From positions 151,501 to 215,500 of the forward strand of contig NZ_JACGWZ010000003.1 in assembly GCF_014137975.1 (NCBI RefSeq): 64,000 nt of DNA, read 5' to 3'. The position numbers were made by a program, and so were the translations under genes. The DNA comes from Halosaccharopolyspora lacisalsi. GTDB taxonomy: Bacteria; Actinomycetota; Actinomycetes; Mycobacteriales; Pseudonocardiaceae. The stretch's first letter is position 1. Every line of letters starts with the position of its first letter. The notes beneath the pieces were generated by a model. That model ran no database searches. It was not told the origin of the DNA and was given only the letters and a program-made list of their open reading frames with translations. This document shows, in pieces, positions 9,328 through 19,989 of the stretch.

Positions 9328-9972
9328 GTGAGCACGGTCTACGACTGCAATCGTCCGGACAGTAGGGACACGGGCCTGAGCACGGCCGCCAATGCGGTGC
9401 GAGCGGGCGGACTGGTGGTGTTGCCCACCGACACCGTCTACGGCATAGGCGCGGACGCCTTCGACTCCACCGCCGTGGGGTCGTTGCTGTCGGCCAAGGG
9501 GCGGGGCCGCGACATGCCGGTGCCGGTGCTGGTCGGCTCCTGGACCACCGTGGACGGCCTCGTTCTCTCGGTACCCCGGCAGGCGCGGGCGCTGATCGAG
9601 GCCTTCTGGCCCGGCGGTCTCTCGCTCGTACTGCCGCAGGCACCGTCACTGGCCTGGGACCTGGGGGACACCAGGGGAACCGTGAACCTGCGGATGCCCC
9701 TGCACCCGGTGGCGCTCGACCTGCTGCGCGATGTGGGTCCGATGGCGGTGTCGAGCGCCAACACCACCGGCAATCCCCCGGCCACCACCGCGGAGCAGGC
9801 GCGTGAGCAACTGGGTGATTCGGTGTCGGTGTATCTCGACGGCGGGCCGACCACCGACGCGGTGGCCTCGACCATCGTCGATCTCACCCAGGCCCGGCCG
9901 CGCGTCCTGCGCGAGGGCGCGATCGGTCATGCCGAGTTGACCGAGGTGCTCGGCGCCGAGCCCGACACCTGA
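9328..9972 (+). CDS. L-threonylcarbamoyladenylate synthase (Sua5/YciO/YrdC family)
   Basis: Makes threonylcarbamoyl-AMP from threonine, bicarbonate and ATP, the first step of tRNA t6A modification. The family dsRNA-binding-like core is seen in GGLVVLPTDTVYGIGADAF, the K/R-rich loop after LLSAKGRGRDMP, and SSANTTGNPPATTAEQA. The length of 214 aa is the short form without the C-terminal Sua5 domain. I chose GTG 9328 because AAGGA lies 8 nt upstream and the family start fits, though CAAGGAT could also act as a -10. The position between prmC and wecA is conserved in actinobacteria (Rv1301 in M. tuberculosis). Confidence 0.92.
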   Translation: MSTVYDCNRPDSRDTGLSTAANAVRAGGLVVLPTDTVYGIGADAFDSTAVGSLLSAKGRGRDMPVPVLVGSWTTVDGLVLSVPRQARALIEAFWPGGLSLVLPQAPSLAWDLGDTRGTVNLRMPLHPVALDLLRDVGPMAVSSANTTGNPPATTAEQAREQLGDSVSVYLDGGPTTDAVASTIVDLTQARPRVLREGAIGHAELTEVLGAEPDT

Positions 9973-10290
9973 CGGCGCCCGGTGGTACCCGTGTGGGTGT
10001 CACTCGAACGGGTGGATTCTCGAACTTCGTTTCAGCTCGGCCTCTCGCGCGCCGATGCTTCTTTTGACGAGGGAGCGCCGGTCGTGGATCCGGGAACGAC
10101 GATCGCGGCGCGTAAAAGGTGATGCGCGAGTGCGTGGACGGGAGACTGTACGTGACCCCCCGTGAGACGGGTGCCGGCGGCAAAACCTGAAAAGATCTTG
10201 AATGTCACGGACCGGTGTCAGCGCGCCACACGCCTGGCGATAGCGTGGGGCGGGGACGCGCACCGTGGACAGTCAAGAGGAGCACCGAAC
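9973..10290 (+). other. Spacer before wecA
   Basis: 318 nt without a supportable gene. TTGACG occurs at 10064-10069, but no matching -10 lies at 16-18 nt. The promoter for the wecA-atp cluster may be here but could not be fixed. Confidence 0.4.
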
Positions 10291-10353
10291 GTGAATATGC
10301 CGTTGTGGGGGCTGACCAGCGCTTCCGTGCCGTCCGTCGGCCCGCGCTGCTGA
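10291..10353 (+). CDS. 20-codon leader ORF upstream of wecA
   Basis: A short frame, GTG to TGA, coding VNMPLWGLTSASVPSVGPRC. A strong Shine-Dalgarno AAGAGGAG ends 8 nt before the GTG. The stop is 9 nt before the wecA start, and wecA itself has no ribosome site. The arrangement suggests that wecA translation depends on this leader, either by coupling or attenuation. No family is recognised. It could also be a misplaced upstream start signal with no product of its own. Confidence 0.5.
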   Translation: MNMPLWGLTSASVPSVGPRC

Positions 10354-10362
10354 GTCGTCATC

Positions 10363-11511
10363 GTGGACGAAGCACCCGCGTGGGCGCCGGCCGGTCTGCC
10401 GGCACGAGAGTACTTACTCGTCCTGCTCACGGCCGCCGCGGTGACGTTCCTGCTCACCGGGCTCGTGAGGATGCTGGCCATCCGTTTCAAGGCGGTGGCC
10501 TACCCCCGGCGCCGTGACGTGCATCTCACGCCGATGCCCCGGATGGGCGGCGTGGCGATGTACGGCGGAGTGCTCGGCGGAATGTTCCTGGCCAGCAACC
10601 TGCCCGCGCTCTCGCGCAGTTTCGACTACTCCAATCACGCTCTGGCCGTGGTCATAGCCGGTGGCCTGATCACGGTGGTCGGGGCTCTCGACGACCGCTT
10701 CGAGCTGGACTCGCTGACCAAGCTCGCCGGACAGGTCACCTCGGCCGGGATTCTCGTGCTCATGGGCCTGCAGTGGTACGTGTTGCCCTGGGTCCAGACC
10801 AGCGACTCCAGTTCGGTGCTGGTACTGAGCACGAACCAGGGGCAGCTGCTGACGGTGCTGCTGACGGTGGCGATGGTCAACGCGATGAACTTCGTCGACG
10901 GGTTGGACGGGCTGGCCTCCGGGATCGGCCTCATCGCCGCGAGCGCGACCTGCGCCTTCTGCCTGGGCTTGCTGCAGGACCAGGGCGGAGACGTCAACGC
11001 TTACCCGCCCGCGCTGATCGCGGCGACCATCGCCGGGGGGTGCCTGGGCTTCCTGCCGTACAACTTCCAGCCCGCCCGGATCTTCATGGGCGACTCGGGA
11101 TCGATGCTGATCGGGCTGATGCTGGCCGCGGCCAGCACCACCGCGGCGGGCAACGTGGACCCCACGCGCTTCGGCCCGCGGGACGCCCTGGGGCTGTTCT
11201 CGCCACTGCTGGTGGTGGTGGCCGTGCTGTTCGTGCCCCTGCTGGATCTGATCATGGCGGTCGTGCGGCGCACCCGCGCGGGCAAGAGCCCGTTCCACGC
11301 GGACAAGATGCACCTGCACCACCGACTGCTGGAGATCGGCCACTCGCAGCGCCGCGCGGTCCTGCTGATCTACCTGTGGGCCGGTGTGCTGGCCTTCGGT
11401 GCCGTCTCGCTCACCCTGTTCGACAACGTGGTGGCGGTATCCTGGGTGTTCGGGCTCGCCGTGTTGACGGCGGGCGTCATTTCGGCGATCCCGAGAATGA
11501 GGGCCAGATGA
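10363..11511 (+). CDS. wecA: Undecaprenyl-phosphate GlcNAc-1-phosphate transferase
   Basis: Polytopic membrane enzyme that starts cell-wall glycan linker synthesis by moving GlcNAc-1-P to undecaprenyl (decaprenyl) phosphate; in mycobacteria this begins the arabinogalactan linker. About 11 membrane segments are visible in 382 aa. The family motifs are DDRFELDSLTKLAGQ, NAMNFVDGLDGLASG, FMGDSGSMLIG and the histidine loop HLHHRLL. The GTG start lacks a ribosome site and follows the leader ORF at 9 nt. The stop overlaps the next ATG (ATGA), so it is probably co-expressed with the AtpI-like gene. The order wecA-AtpI-like-atpB is conserved. Confidence 0.94.
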   Translation: MDEAPAWAPAGLPAREYLLVLLTAAAVTFLLTGLVRMLAIRFKAVAYPRRRDVHLTPMPRMGGVAMYGGVLGGMFLASNLPALSRSFDYSNHALAVVIAGGLITVVGALDDRFELDSLTKLAGQVTSAGILVLMGLQWYVLPWVQTSDSSSVLVLSTNQGQLLTVLLTVAMVNAMNFVDGLDGLASGIGLIAASATCAFCLGLLQDQGGDVNAYPPALIAATIAGGCLGFLPYNFQPARIFMGDSGSMLIGLMLAAASTTAAGNVDPTRFGPRDALGLFSPLLVVVAVLFVPLLDLIMAVVRRTRAGKSPFHADKMHLHHRLLEIGHSQRRAVLLIYLWAGVLAFGAVSLTLFDNVVAVSWVFGLAVLTAGVISAIPRMRAR

Positions 11512-11963
11512 GCGATCCCGCCGACCTGCTCGATCAAGAGACGAAGAACACCACGGTGCGGCTCGCCCGCGCGATGGTGCGCCCGGCGATGACGGCGACC
11601 CTGCTGACCGGCGGCGTGGCCGTGGCGGTCGCCGCCGTCGTCGCCGGTGTGGAGGGGGTTCTCGGTGCCGTTTTCGGCACCCTGCTGGTGATCGGGTGCT
11701 GCTGGATCAACGTCGCCGTGATGCGTTGGATGGCGACCTCGGCGCCGCTGATGGTGATGGCCGCCGCTCTCGGCGGGTACTGCACCAAGTTCTCGATCCT
11801 GCTGACGTTGCTGCTCCTGCTGGCGGACACCACGCTGTTCGACATGGACTCGTTCGCCCTGGCCATCCTCGCCACGGTGGTCGCCTGGACGGCGGCCGAG
11901 GTCGTCGGCTTCACCCGCGCCCGTGTGCCCACTGTCATACCCGCGCGTGACGAAGCAGGGTGA
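11508..11963 (+). CDS. AtpI-like integral membrane protein (Rv1303 type)
   Basis: A 151-residue protein with four hydrophobic segments (around residues 31-52, 55-72, 80-105 and 113-135) after a charged N terminus. In actinobacteria this gene always precedes atpB. It belongs to the ATP synthase subunit I-like group, which is thought to help c-ring assembly or ion supply; the exact role here is inferred from position. The ATG overlaps the wecA stop. A longer frame exists upstream, but it runs inside wecA and is a shadow. Confidence 0.8.
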   Translation: MSDPADLLDQETKNTTVRLARAMVRPAMTATLLTGGVAVAVAAVVAGVEGVLGAVFGTLLVIGCCWINVAVMRWMATSAPLMVMAAALGGYCTKFSILLTLLLLLADTTLFDMDSFALAILATVVAWTAAEVVGFTRARVPTVIPARDEAG

Positions 11964-11994
11964 GCAGGTGTTCAGCCCTTGCTCAACCGCCTGG

Positions 11995-12000
11995 TAACCT
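11995..12000 (+). promoter_or_regulatory. -10 element upstream of atpZ
   Basis: TAACCT, 9 nt before ATG 12010, with no ribosome site between. It is a candidate start of the atp transcript. Confidence 0.4.
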
Positions 12001-12009
12001 GCGGCTGCG

Positions 12010-12237
12010 ATGGTGGATCCACCCGACAAAACCCCTGAACACGGCTCTGCTCAGCCGCACGAACGGGCTGATGCGTGGACCGCGTTGTCTTACATGCTGA
12101 CCGGTCCGCTCTGCTACGGGTTGGTGGGATGGGGCCTGGACGAGTGGCTGGGAACAGTCCTGTTCCTGCCCCTCGGGCTCGTCGGGGGCGGGGCCGCCTC
12201 TGTGTACCTTATCTACGTCAGGTACGTTAAGTCCTGA
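12010..12237 (+). CDS. AtpZ/AtpI-family small membrane protein
   Basis: A 75-residue protein with two membrane helices (YMLTGPLCYGLVGWGLDEWL and LFLPLGLVGGGAASVYLIY). The GLDEWLG turn between them fits the AtpZ/AtpI family (F0F1-ATPase subunit, Mg/Ca transporter-like). It lies 105 nt before atpB. Together with the preceding gene, two different AtpI-type proteins flank the operon start. No Shine-Dalgarno is seen, and TAACCT 9 nt upstream suggests a near-leaderless mRNA. GTG 12013 is an alternative start. Confidence 0.75.
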   Translation: MVDPPDKTPEHGSAQPHERADAWTALSYMLTGPLCYGLVGWGLDEWLGTVLFLPLGLVGGGAASVYLIYVRYVKS

Positions 12238-12342
12238 TCGTGAAGATTCCCTCGAAGGTGTGGTCTTCTCGTCGGTGCCTCGTCCTCGAGGCGTTGCACC
12301 GGTAAGGACTCGTAAACTTCGAGAGAACCGGAAGGAGCCCGG

Positions 12343-13125
12343 GTGAGCACACGCGTGCTGGCCGCTGGCGGTGGGGAGTTCCAGCCCCCCGGTACGAACA
12401 GCGTCATCTACCCGCCATTTGTGGCCGGTATCACCAAACCGATGGTACTGCTGGTTCTGTCTATCATCATCATCGGCGTCTTCTTCTGGCTCGCGCTGCG
12501 TAAGCCGTCGCTGGTGCCCGGCAAGACACAGTTCGCCGCCGAGAGCACGTACGACTTCGTGCGCAACACCATCGGCCGTGACATGATTTCAGGTAAGGAC
12601 CTTCGTCCCTACCTTCCGCTCCTGGTTACCGTGTTCACCTTCGTACTGGTGAACAACGTCTACGGTTTCGTACCGTTCCTGCAGCTTCCGACCATGTCGA
12701 ACCCCGGCATCCCCTACGGGATCGCACTGGTGGTCTGGTTGGTTTACAACGCCGCGGGGATGAGTCGCCACGGAGCGTTCGGCTACCTGAAACACCAGAC
12801 TTCGCCTCCCGGTGTTCCCGTCGGGATCAAGCCGCTGGTGATTCCGCTGGAGTTCCTGTCGAACATCCTGGTGCGGCCGTTGACGTTGTCCCTGCGGCTG
12901 TTCGCCAATATGTTCGCGGGCCACCTCGTCCTGCTGGTCTTCATCATGGGTGGCGAGTACCTCCTGTTGCACGGTGGCGTGCTGGGAATGGTCGCCGGCC
13001 CGGTGGCTCTTGTGCTGAGCATCGTGCTGATGTTCTTCGAGCTGCTGATCCAGTTCCTGCAGGCCTACATCTTCACCATGCTCACCGCCAACTACATCGG
13101 CGGTGCGCTGGAAGAGGAGCACTGA
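12343..13125 (+). CDS. atpB: ATP synthase F0 subunit a
   Basis: Stator subunit forming the proton half-channels against the c-ring. It has 260 aa with five to six membrane helices. The essential arginine is R185 in LSLRLFANMFAGH. The C-terminal channel helix is LQAYIFTMLTANYIGGAL. The GTG start has GGAAGGAG about 6 nt upstream. It is the first subunit of the complete atpBEFHAGDC set. Confidence 0.97.
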   Translation: MSTRVLAAGGGEFQPPGTNSVIYPPFVAGITKPMVLLVLSIIIIGVFFWLALRKPSLVPGKTQFAAESTYDFVRNTIGRDMISGKDLRPYLPLLVTVFTFVLVNNVYGFVPFLQLPTMSNPGIPYGIALVVWLVYNAAGMSRHGAFGYLKHQTSPPGVPVGIKPLVIPLEFLSNILVRPLTLSLRLFANMFAGHLVLLVFIMGGEYLLLHGGVLGMVAGPVALVLSIVLMFFELLIQFLQAYIFTMLTANYIGGALEEEH

Positions 13126-13171
13126 GCAACCCGATCCGCGATCAACGCGGACCGAGTGAAAGGAAACATTC

Positions 13172-13381
13172 GTGCTGGAAGGCAACATCGCCATTCTCGG
13201 GTATGGCCTCTCGGCCATCGGCCCCGGCATCGGCATCGGCCTGATCTTCGCCGCCTACATCAACGGCACCGCTCGCCAGCCCGAGGCTCGCAGCGTGCTG
13301 CAGGGTATCGCCATTCTGGGCTTCGCTCTGGCCGAGGCGCTCGCGATCTTCGGCCTGGTGCTCGCCTTCGTCTTCATGTGA
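13172..13381 (+). CDS. atpE: ATP synthase F0 subunit c
   Basis: A 69-residue hairpin proteolipid of the rotor ring. Two glycine-rich helices are joined by the polar loop ARQPEA. The proton-carrying carboxylate is E55 in [11 protein letters not shown], as in mycobacteria where this residue is at the bedaquiline site. The GTG start follows AAAGGAAAC. There is no sodium-site glutamine in helix 1 (the region reads [14 protein letters not shown]), which points to proton coupling. Confidence 0.97.
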   Translation: MLEGNIAILGYGLSAIGPGIGIGLIFAAYINGTARQPEARSVLQGIAILGFALAEALAIFGLVLAFVFM

Positions 13382-13410
13382 CCTGAAGGGATACGCAAGG
13401 AGACATCTTG

Positions 13411-13974
13411 ATGAACGAGAGCACCGCGGTACTGGCACAGGCGGGGCAACCGAACCCCCTGATGCCGCACCTCCCCGAGACGATCGTCGGTCTGATCTCT
13501 TTCGCGATCCTGTACTTCGTCGTGCACAAGTACGTCGTGCCGCGCTTCGAGAAGATCTACAAGGAGCGCAGCGAGCGGATCGAGGGCGGCATCGCCCGCG
13601 CCGAAGAGGCCCAGGCCGAAGCCCAGCGCACGCTGGAGCAGTACAAGTCCCAGCTGGCCGAGGCACGCGCCGAGGCGGCACGGATCCGCGACGACGCCCG
13701 CGCCGAGGGGCAGCAGATCGTCGAGGAGATGCGGACCCAGGCCCAGGCCGAATCCGACCGCATCATCAGCCAGGGGCAGGCTCAGCTTGCCGCCCAGCGG
13801 TCCCAGATCATCGCGGAGCTGCGCTCCGACCTGGGGCGGCAGGCCGTGGACCTGGCCGGTCGCGTGGTCGGGGAGTCCCTGGAGGACGAGGCCCGGCGTC
13901 GCGGCACCGTCGACCGCTTCCTGGACGAGCTGGAGGCGACCTCGGCTCCGGCGGCCGAGTCGACCAAAAGCTGA
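13411..13974 (+). CDS. atpF: ATP synthase F0 subunit b
   Basis: Peripheral stalk subunit of 187 aa. One N-terminal membrane helix (TIVGLISFAILYFVVHKYVV) is followed by a long charged coiled coil (RAEEAQAEAQRTLEQYKSQL onward). I take ATG 13411, with AAGGAGA 7 nt upstream, over the adjoining TTG 13408. Unlike mycobacteria, b and delta are not fused: a full-length separate delta follows. Confidence 0.95.
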   Translation: MNESTAVLAQAGQPNPLMPHLPETIVGLISFAILYFVVHKYVVPRFEKIYKERSERIEGGIARAEEAQAEAQRTLEQYKSQLAEARAEAARIRDDARAEGQQIVEEMRTQAQAESDRIISQGQAQLAAQRSQIIAELRSDLGRQAVDLAGRVVGESLEDEARRRGTVDRFLDELEATSAPAAESTKS

Positions 13975-14027
13975 CAGGTCCGGATGATGGGCACCATGGC
14001 GACTAACCCAGAGAGAAGGGTTGAGAG

Positions 14028-14858
14028 TTGAGTACCCTCGTGAACGCCGCGAGTCGTGACGCACTGGCAGCTACCGAGCTGCAACTGTTGCAGGCCACCG
14101 ACGGTGCCGGACCCGCGGAGATCACCGGGCTCGCCGACGAGCTGTTCGAGGTGGCCGCGCTGCTGGGCAGCGAGTCCACGCTTCGGCGGACTCTCGCCGA
14201 TGCCTCCACAGCTCCCGGGTCCAGGCAGGAGTTGGCCCGTGACCTGTTCGCGGACCGGCTCGGTGGCCGGGCGCTACCCGTGGTGCTCGAGGCGGTCGGA
14301 GCGCGGTGGTCCCATCCCACCGACATGGTCCACGGACTGGAGCGGCTGGGCCGCACCGCGCTGCTGGTGCAGGCCGAGCGCTCCGGCCGGTTGGACGCTG
14401 TGGAGGACGAACTGTTCCGGTTGGGGCGCATCATCGGTGGCCGCCCCGACCTGGAACGGTTGCTGTCGGATCCGGCCGGCGACCCCGAGGGCAAGGCCGT
14501 CGTGGTCACCGACCTCGTCGAGGACAAGGTCGAGTCGGTGACCAGGGACCTGGTTCGCCAGCTGGTGGCCCACTCCCGCGGCCGGCACGTCAGCGAGGGA
14601 CTGGAAGAGCTCGCCGAGATGTCGGCGCGTCGGCGGGAACGGTCGGTGGCCCACGTCCGCTCGGCCCTGCCGCTCACCGATGAGCAACAGCAGCGGCTGT
14701 CCGCGGCGTTGCAGCGGATCTACTCGCGACCGATCGCGGTCCACCTCGAGGTGGACCCCGAGGTCGGCGGTGGACTCGTGATTCGGGTCGGTGACGAGAT
14801 CATCGACGGCAGCACGGCCGGACGTCTGCAAGCCCTGCGGGGCTCCCTGGGCGACTGA
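14028..14858 (+). CDS. atpH: ATP synthase F1 subunit delta
   Basis: Links the b stalk to the F1 head. It has 276 aa, longer than the about 177 of E. coli but usual for actinobacteria. The C-terminal OSCP-like motif region ([19 protein letters not shown], then [20 protein letters not shown]) is well preserved. The TTG start ([17 protein letters not shown]) is chosen because AGAAGG lies 8 nt upstream and the N terminus matches the family. GTG 14040 is the alternative. Confidence 0.93.
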   Translation: MSTLVNAASRDALAATELQLLQATDGAGPAEITGLADELFEVAALLGSESTLRRTLADASTAPGSRQELARDLFADRLGGRALPVVLEAVGARWSHPTDMVHGLERLGRTALLVQAERSGRLDAVEDELFRLGRIIGGRPDLERLLSDPAGDPEGKAVVVTDLVEDKVESVTRDLVRQLVAHSRGRHVSEGLEELAEMSARRRERSVAHVRSALPLTDEQQQRLSAALQRIYSRPIAVHLEVDPEVGGGLVIRVGDEIIDGSTAGRLQALRGSLGD

Positions 14859-14933
14859 CCCGGGGCGACCGGCAGCGGCCCGACCGGCCGCACTCCTACT
14901 CCCTGAACAACGAACCGAGAGCAGGAACGAGAC

Positions 14934-16586
14934 ATGGCGGAGCTGACGATCTCGTCGGACGAGATCCGCAGTGCGATCGAGAAATACGTCTCCAGTTACT
15001 CTCCGGAGGTCAGCCGCGAGGAGGTCGGGGTCGTCACCGATACCGGTGACGGCATCGCCCATGTCGAGGGTCTGCCTTCGGTCATGACCGAGGAGCTGCT
15101 GGAGTTCCCCGGCGGCATCTACGGCGTCGCGATGAACCTCGAGGCGAACTCGCTGGGTGTGGTCATCCTGGGTGAGGCCGACCTCATCGAGGAGGGCCAG
15201 GAGGTCCGGCGCACCGGCAAGGTCTCCTCCGTGCCGGTGGGCGACGGCTTCCTGGGCCGCGTGGTCAACCCGGTGGGCGAGCCCATCGACGGGATCGGCG
15301 ACATCTCCTCCGAGGACAACCGTCCCCTGGAGCTGCAGGCCGCCTCGGTGGTCCAGCGCCAAGGGGTCAACGAACCGCTGCAGACCGGTATCAAGGCCAT
15401 CGACTCGATGACCCCGATCGGTCGCGGTCAGCGTCAGCTGATCATCGGTGACCGCAAGACCGGCAAGACCACGATCGCGCTCGACACGATCATCAACCAG
15501 AAGGACAACTGGGACAGCGGGGACCCGGAGAAGCAGGTCCGCTGCATCTACGTTGCCATCGGCCAGAAGGGCTCCACCATCGCGAGCGCGAAGCGCTCGC
15601 TGGAGGAGGCCGGAGCGATGGACTACACGACCATCGTGGCCGCACCCGCCGCCGACTCGCCCGGTCTGAAGTGGCTGGCCCCCTACGCCGGCTCGGCCAT
15701 CGGCCAGCACTGGATGTACCAGGGCAAGCACGTCCTGATCGTCTTCGACGACCTGACCAAGCAGGCCGACGCCTACCGCGCGATCTCGCTGCTGCTGCGG
15801 CGTCCGCCGGGGCGCGAGGCCTACCCGGGTGACGTCTTCTACCTGCACTCCCGGCTGCTGGAGCGTTGCGCGAAGCTGCACGACGACCTGGGCGGTGGCT
15901 CGATGACCGGCCTGCCGATCATCGAGACGAAGGCCAACGACGTCTCGGCCTACATCCCGACCAACGTCATCTCCATCACCGACGGGCAGTGCTTCCTGCA
16001 GTCCGACCTGTTCAACTCGGGTCAGCGTCCCGCCATCGACGTCGGTACCTCGGTGTCCCGCGTGGGTGGTTCGGCGCAGATCAAGGCGATGAAGAAGGTC
16101 ACCGGTTCGCTGAAGATCGACCTGGCCCAGTTCCGCGAGCTGGAGGCGTTCTCCGCCTTCGCCTCCGATCTCGACGCGGCCTCGAAGGCCCAGCTCGACC
16201 GCGGTGCGCGGTTGATGGAGGTCCTCAAGCAGGGCGAGGGTCAGCCGCTGCCGGTCCAGGAAGAGGTCGTCTCGCTGTACCTGGGCACCAAGGGCCACCT
16301 GGACTCGCTCCCCACCGAGGAGGTGCGCCGGTTCGAGACGGAGTTCCTGGACTACATGCGTCGCAACCACGAGACCGTGCTGACCGACATCGTGGAGTCC
16401 AGGCAGCTCTCCGACGACGGGGAGAAGGTCGTCGTCGACGCGGTGGACGAGTTCAAGAAGCAGTTCAACGTCTCGAAGGACTCCGGGTCCGCCCCGGTGG
16501 AGTCGCACGAAGAGGCCCTCGACGCCGACAGCGTCGGTCAGGAGACGGTGCAGGTCAACCGTCCCGCGTCGGACAACGAGAAGTGA
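14934..16586 (+). CDS. atpA: ATP synthase F1 subunit alpha
   Basis: Regulatory nucleotide-binding subunit of the F1 hexamer. The Walker A motif GDRKTGKT starts at G172, and ALDTIINQK follows. The arginine-finger region is in [15 protein letters not shown]. At 550 aa it carries an acidic C-terminal extension (after [16 protein letters not shown]) like those of mycobacterial alpha subunits, where the tail suppresses ATP hydrolysis; that function here is inference. Confidence 0.97.
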   Translation: MAELTISSDEIRSAIEKYVSSYSPEVSREEVGVVTDTGDGIAHVEGLPSVMTEELLEFPGGIYGVAMNLEANSLGVVILGEADLIEEGQEVRRTGKVSSVPVGDGFLGRVVNPVGEPIDGIGDISSEDNRPLELQAASVVQRQGVNEPLQTGIKAIDSMTPIGRGQRQLIIGDRKTGKTTIALDTIINQKDNWDSGDPEKQVRCIYVAIGQKGSTIASAKRSLEEAGAMDYTTIVAAPAADSPGLKWLAPYAGSAIGQHWMYQGKHVLIVFDDLTKQADAYRAISLLLRRPPGREAYPGDVFYLHSRLLERCAKLHDDLGGGSMTGLPIIETKANDVSAYIPTNVISITDGQCFLQSDLFNSGQRPAIDVGTSVSRVGGSAQIKAMKKVTGSLKIDLAQFRELEAFSAFASDLDAASKAQLDRGARLMEVLKQGEGQPLPVQEEVVSLYLGTKGHLDSLPTEEVRRFETEFLDYMRRNHETVLTDIVESRQLSDDGEKVVVDAVDEFKKQFNVSKDSGSAPVESHEEALDADSVGQETVQVNRPASDNEK

Positions 16587-16596
16587 CCGGATAGCC

Positions 16597-18958
<2,362 letters not shown>

Positions 18959-18974
18959 GCTGATCGGCTTTTGA

Positions 18975-19004
18975 GCGGCCGGAGCCCGTGCGGGTTCCGG
19001 CCGC
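18975..19004 (+). terminator. Hairpin between atpD and atpC
   Basis: GCGGCCGGAGCCCG, a 2-nt TG loop, then CGGGTTCCGGCCGC. This is 14 pairs including one G-U. There is no T-run. It may lower atpC relative to the other subunits or be a processing site. Confidence 0.55.
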
Positions 19005-19074
19005 GCTCGCCGGTGGATGTGCCCGAAAGGGTCATGTCCGCCCCGGTCCGCGACAGCGCCAGTCGCCGAGTGGA

Positions 19075-19080
19075 TAGACT
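19075..19080 (+). promoter_or_regulatory. Possible -10 element upstream of atpC
   Basis: TAGACT, 30 nt before the atpC start. No good -35 is seen. Its position after the hairpin suggests atpC could have its own promoter. Confidence 0.3.
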
Positions 19081-19110
19081 GGCTGAACGCACCCGACGAA
19101 GGAGACGCGC

Positions 19111-19476
19111 GTGGCCAACATGACCGTCGAGCTGGTCGCTGTCGAGCGCCGCCTGTGGTCCGGTGAAGCGACAGCCATGGTGGCTCAGACGACCGAAGGT
19201 GAGATCGGGCTCATGCCCGGGCACGAACCGATGCTCGGACAGCTGATCGAGGGTGGCGTCGTCACGATCACCACGAGCGAGGGGGCAACCGTGACGGCTG
19301 CCGTGCACGGTGGTTTCCTGTCCGTGGACAACCGTGGGGTCAGTATCCTGGCGGAGACGGCCGAGCTCGCCCAGGAGATCGACATCGCTCAGGCTCGCCG
19401 TGAAGCCGAGGAGAGCGACGAGCAGACTCGAGCACGGGGAATGAGCCGTCTGCGGGTGGCCGGACAGACGACCTGA
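19111..19476 (+). CDS. atpC: ATP synthase F1 subunit epsilon
   Basis: Rotor subunit of 121 aa. The N-terminal beta-sandwich holds [19 protein letters not shown], typical of epsilon. The C-terminal helical part is short ([17 protein letters not shown]), as in other actinobacteria. The GTG start has GAAGGAGA about 5 nt upstream. It ends the atp operon, and DUF2550 follows 16 nt later, so they may be co-transcribed. Confidence 0.96.
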   Translation: MANMTVELVAVERRLWSGEATAMVAQTTEGEIGLMPGHEPMLGQLIEGGVVTITTSEGATVTAAVHGGFLSVDNRGVSILAETAELAQEIDIAQARREAEESDEQTRARGMSRLRVAGQTT

Positions 19477-19492
19477 TCTTTTTTCCGCGCGG

Positions 19493-19936
19493 ATGGAGTC
19501 TCCGATCGTGTGGTCCACCGCACTCGTAGGGCTGGTGGTGCTCGCGGGTGCGGTGGTTGTGCTGTTCGCCGCACGAAGGTTGCGGCAGTTGCGCGCGGGC
19601 GGCATAGACGTGGCCTTGCGTGTCCACCAGGACGGCCGTGCGCGAGGCTGGCATCTGGGGATCGCTCGCTACCGCGGTGAGGAGTTCGTGTGGTACCGGG
19701 CGCTGGGGCTGGGTTCCGGGCCGAACTGGGTGCTCGATCGCAGTAACGTCGAGATCGTGGGACGGCGCAGCCCGTCGAACGCGGAAACCTACACGATGCC
19801 GGTGCGATCGATGGTGCTGCATCTGAGCTGTCGAGGTGGCGACGTCGAGGTGGCCATGGGCCCGGATGCGCTGACCGGTTTCCTCTCCTGGCTGGAATCC
19901 GCCCCGCCCGGAGCCTCCGTACCCTGGGCTTCCTGA
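19493..19936 (+). CDS. DUF2550 membrane-anchored protein
   Basis: A 147-residue protein with one N-terminal membrane helix (TALVGLVVLAGAVVVLFAA), then a basic RRLRQLRAGG and a soluble domain with WHLGIARYRGEEFVWYR and NVEIVGRRSPSNAE. This is the conserved actinobacterial DUF2550 protein found directly after atpC (Rv1312 in M. tuberculosis). Its function is unknown. The conserved link to the ATP synthase operon is the only functional hint. Confidence 0.85.
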   Translation: MESPIVWSTALVGLVVLAGAVVVLFAARRLRQLRAGGIDVALRVHQDGRARGWHLGIARYRGEEFVWYRALGLGSGPNWVLDRSNVEIVGRRSPSNAETYTMPVRSMVLHLSCRGGDVEVAMGPDALTGFLSWLESAPPGASVPWAS

Positions 19937-19989
19937 CGCGCTTTCGCGCGACATCGTCGCTCCTCGAGGCCCCCGCGGTCGCGCAGTGG

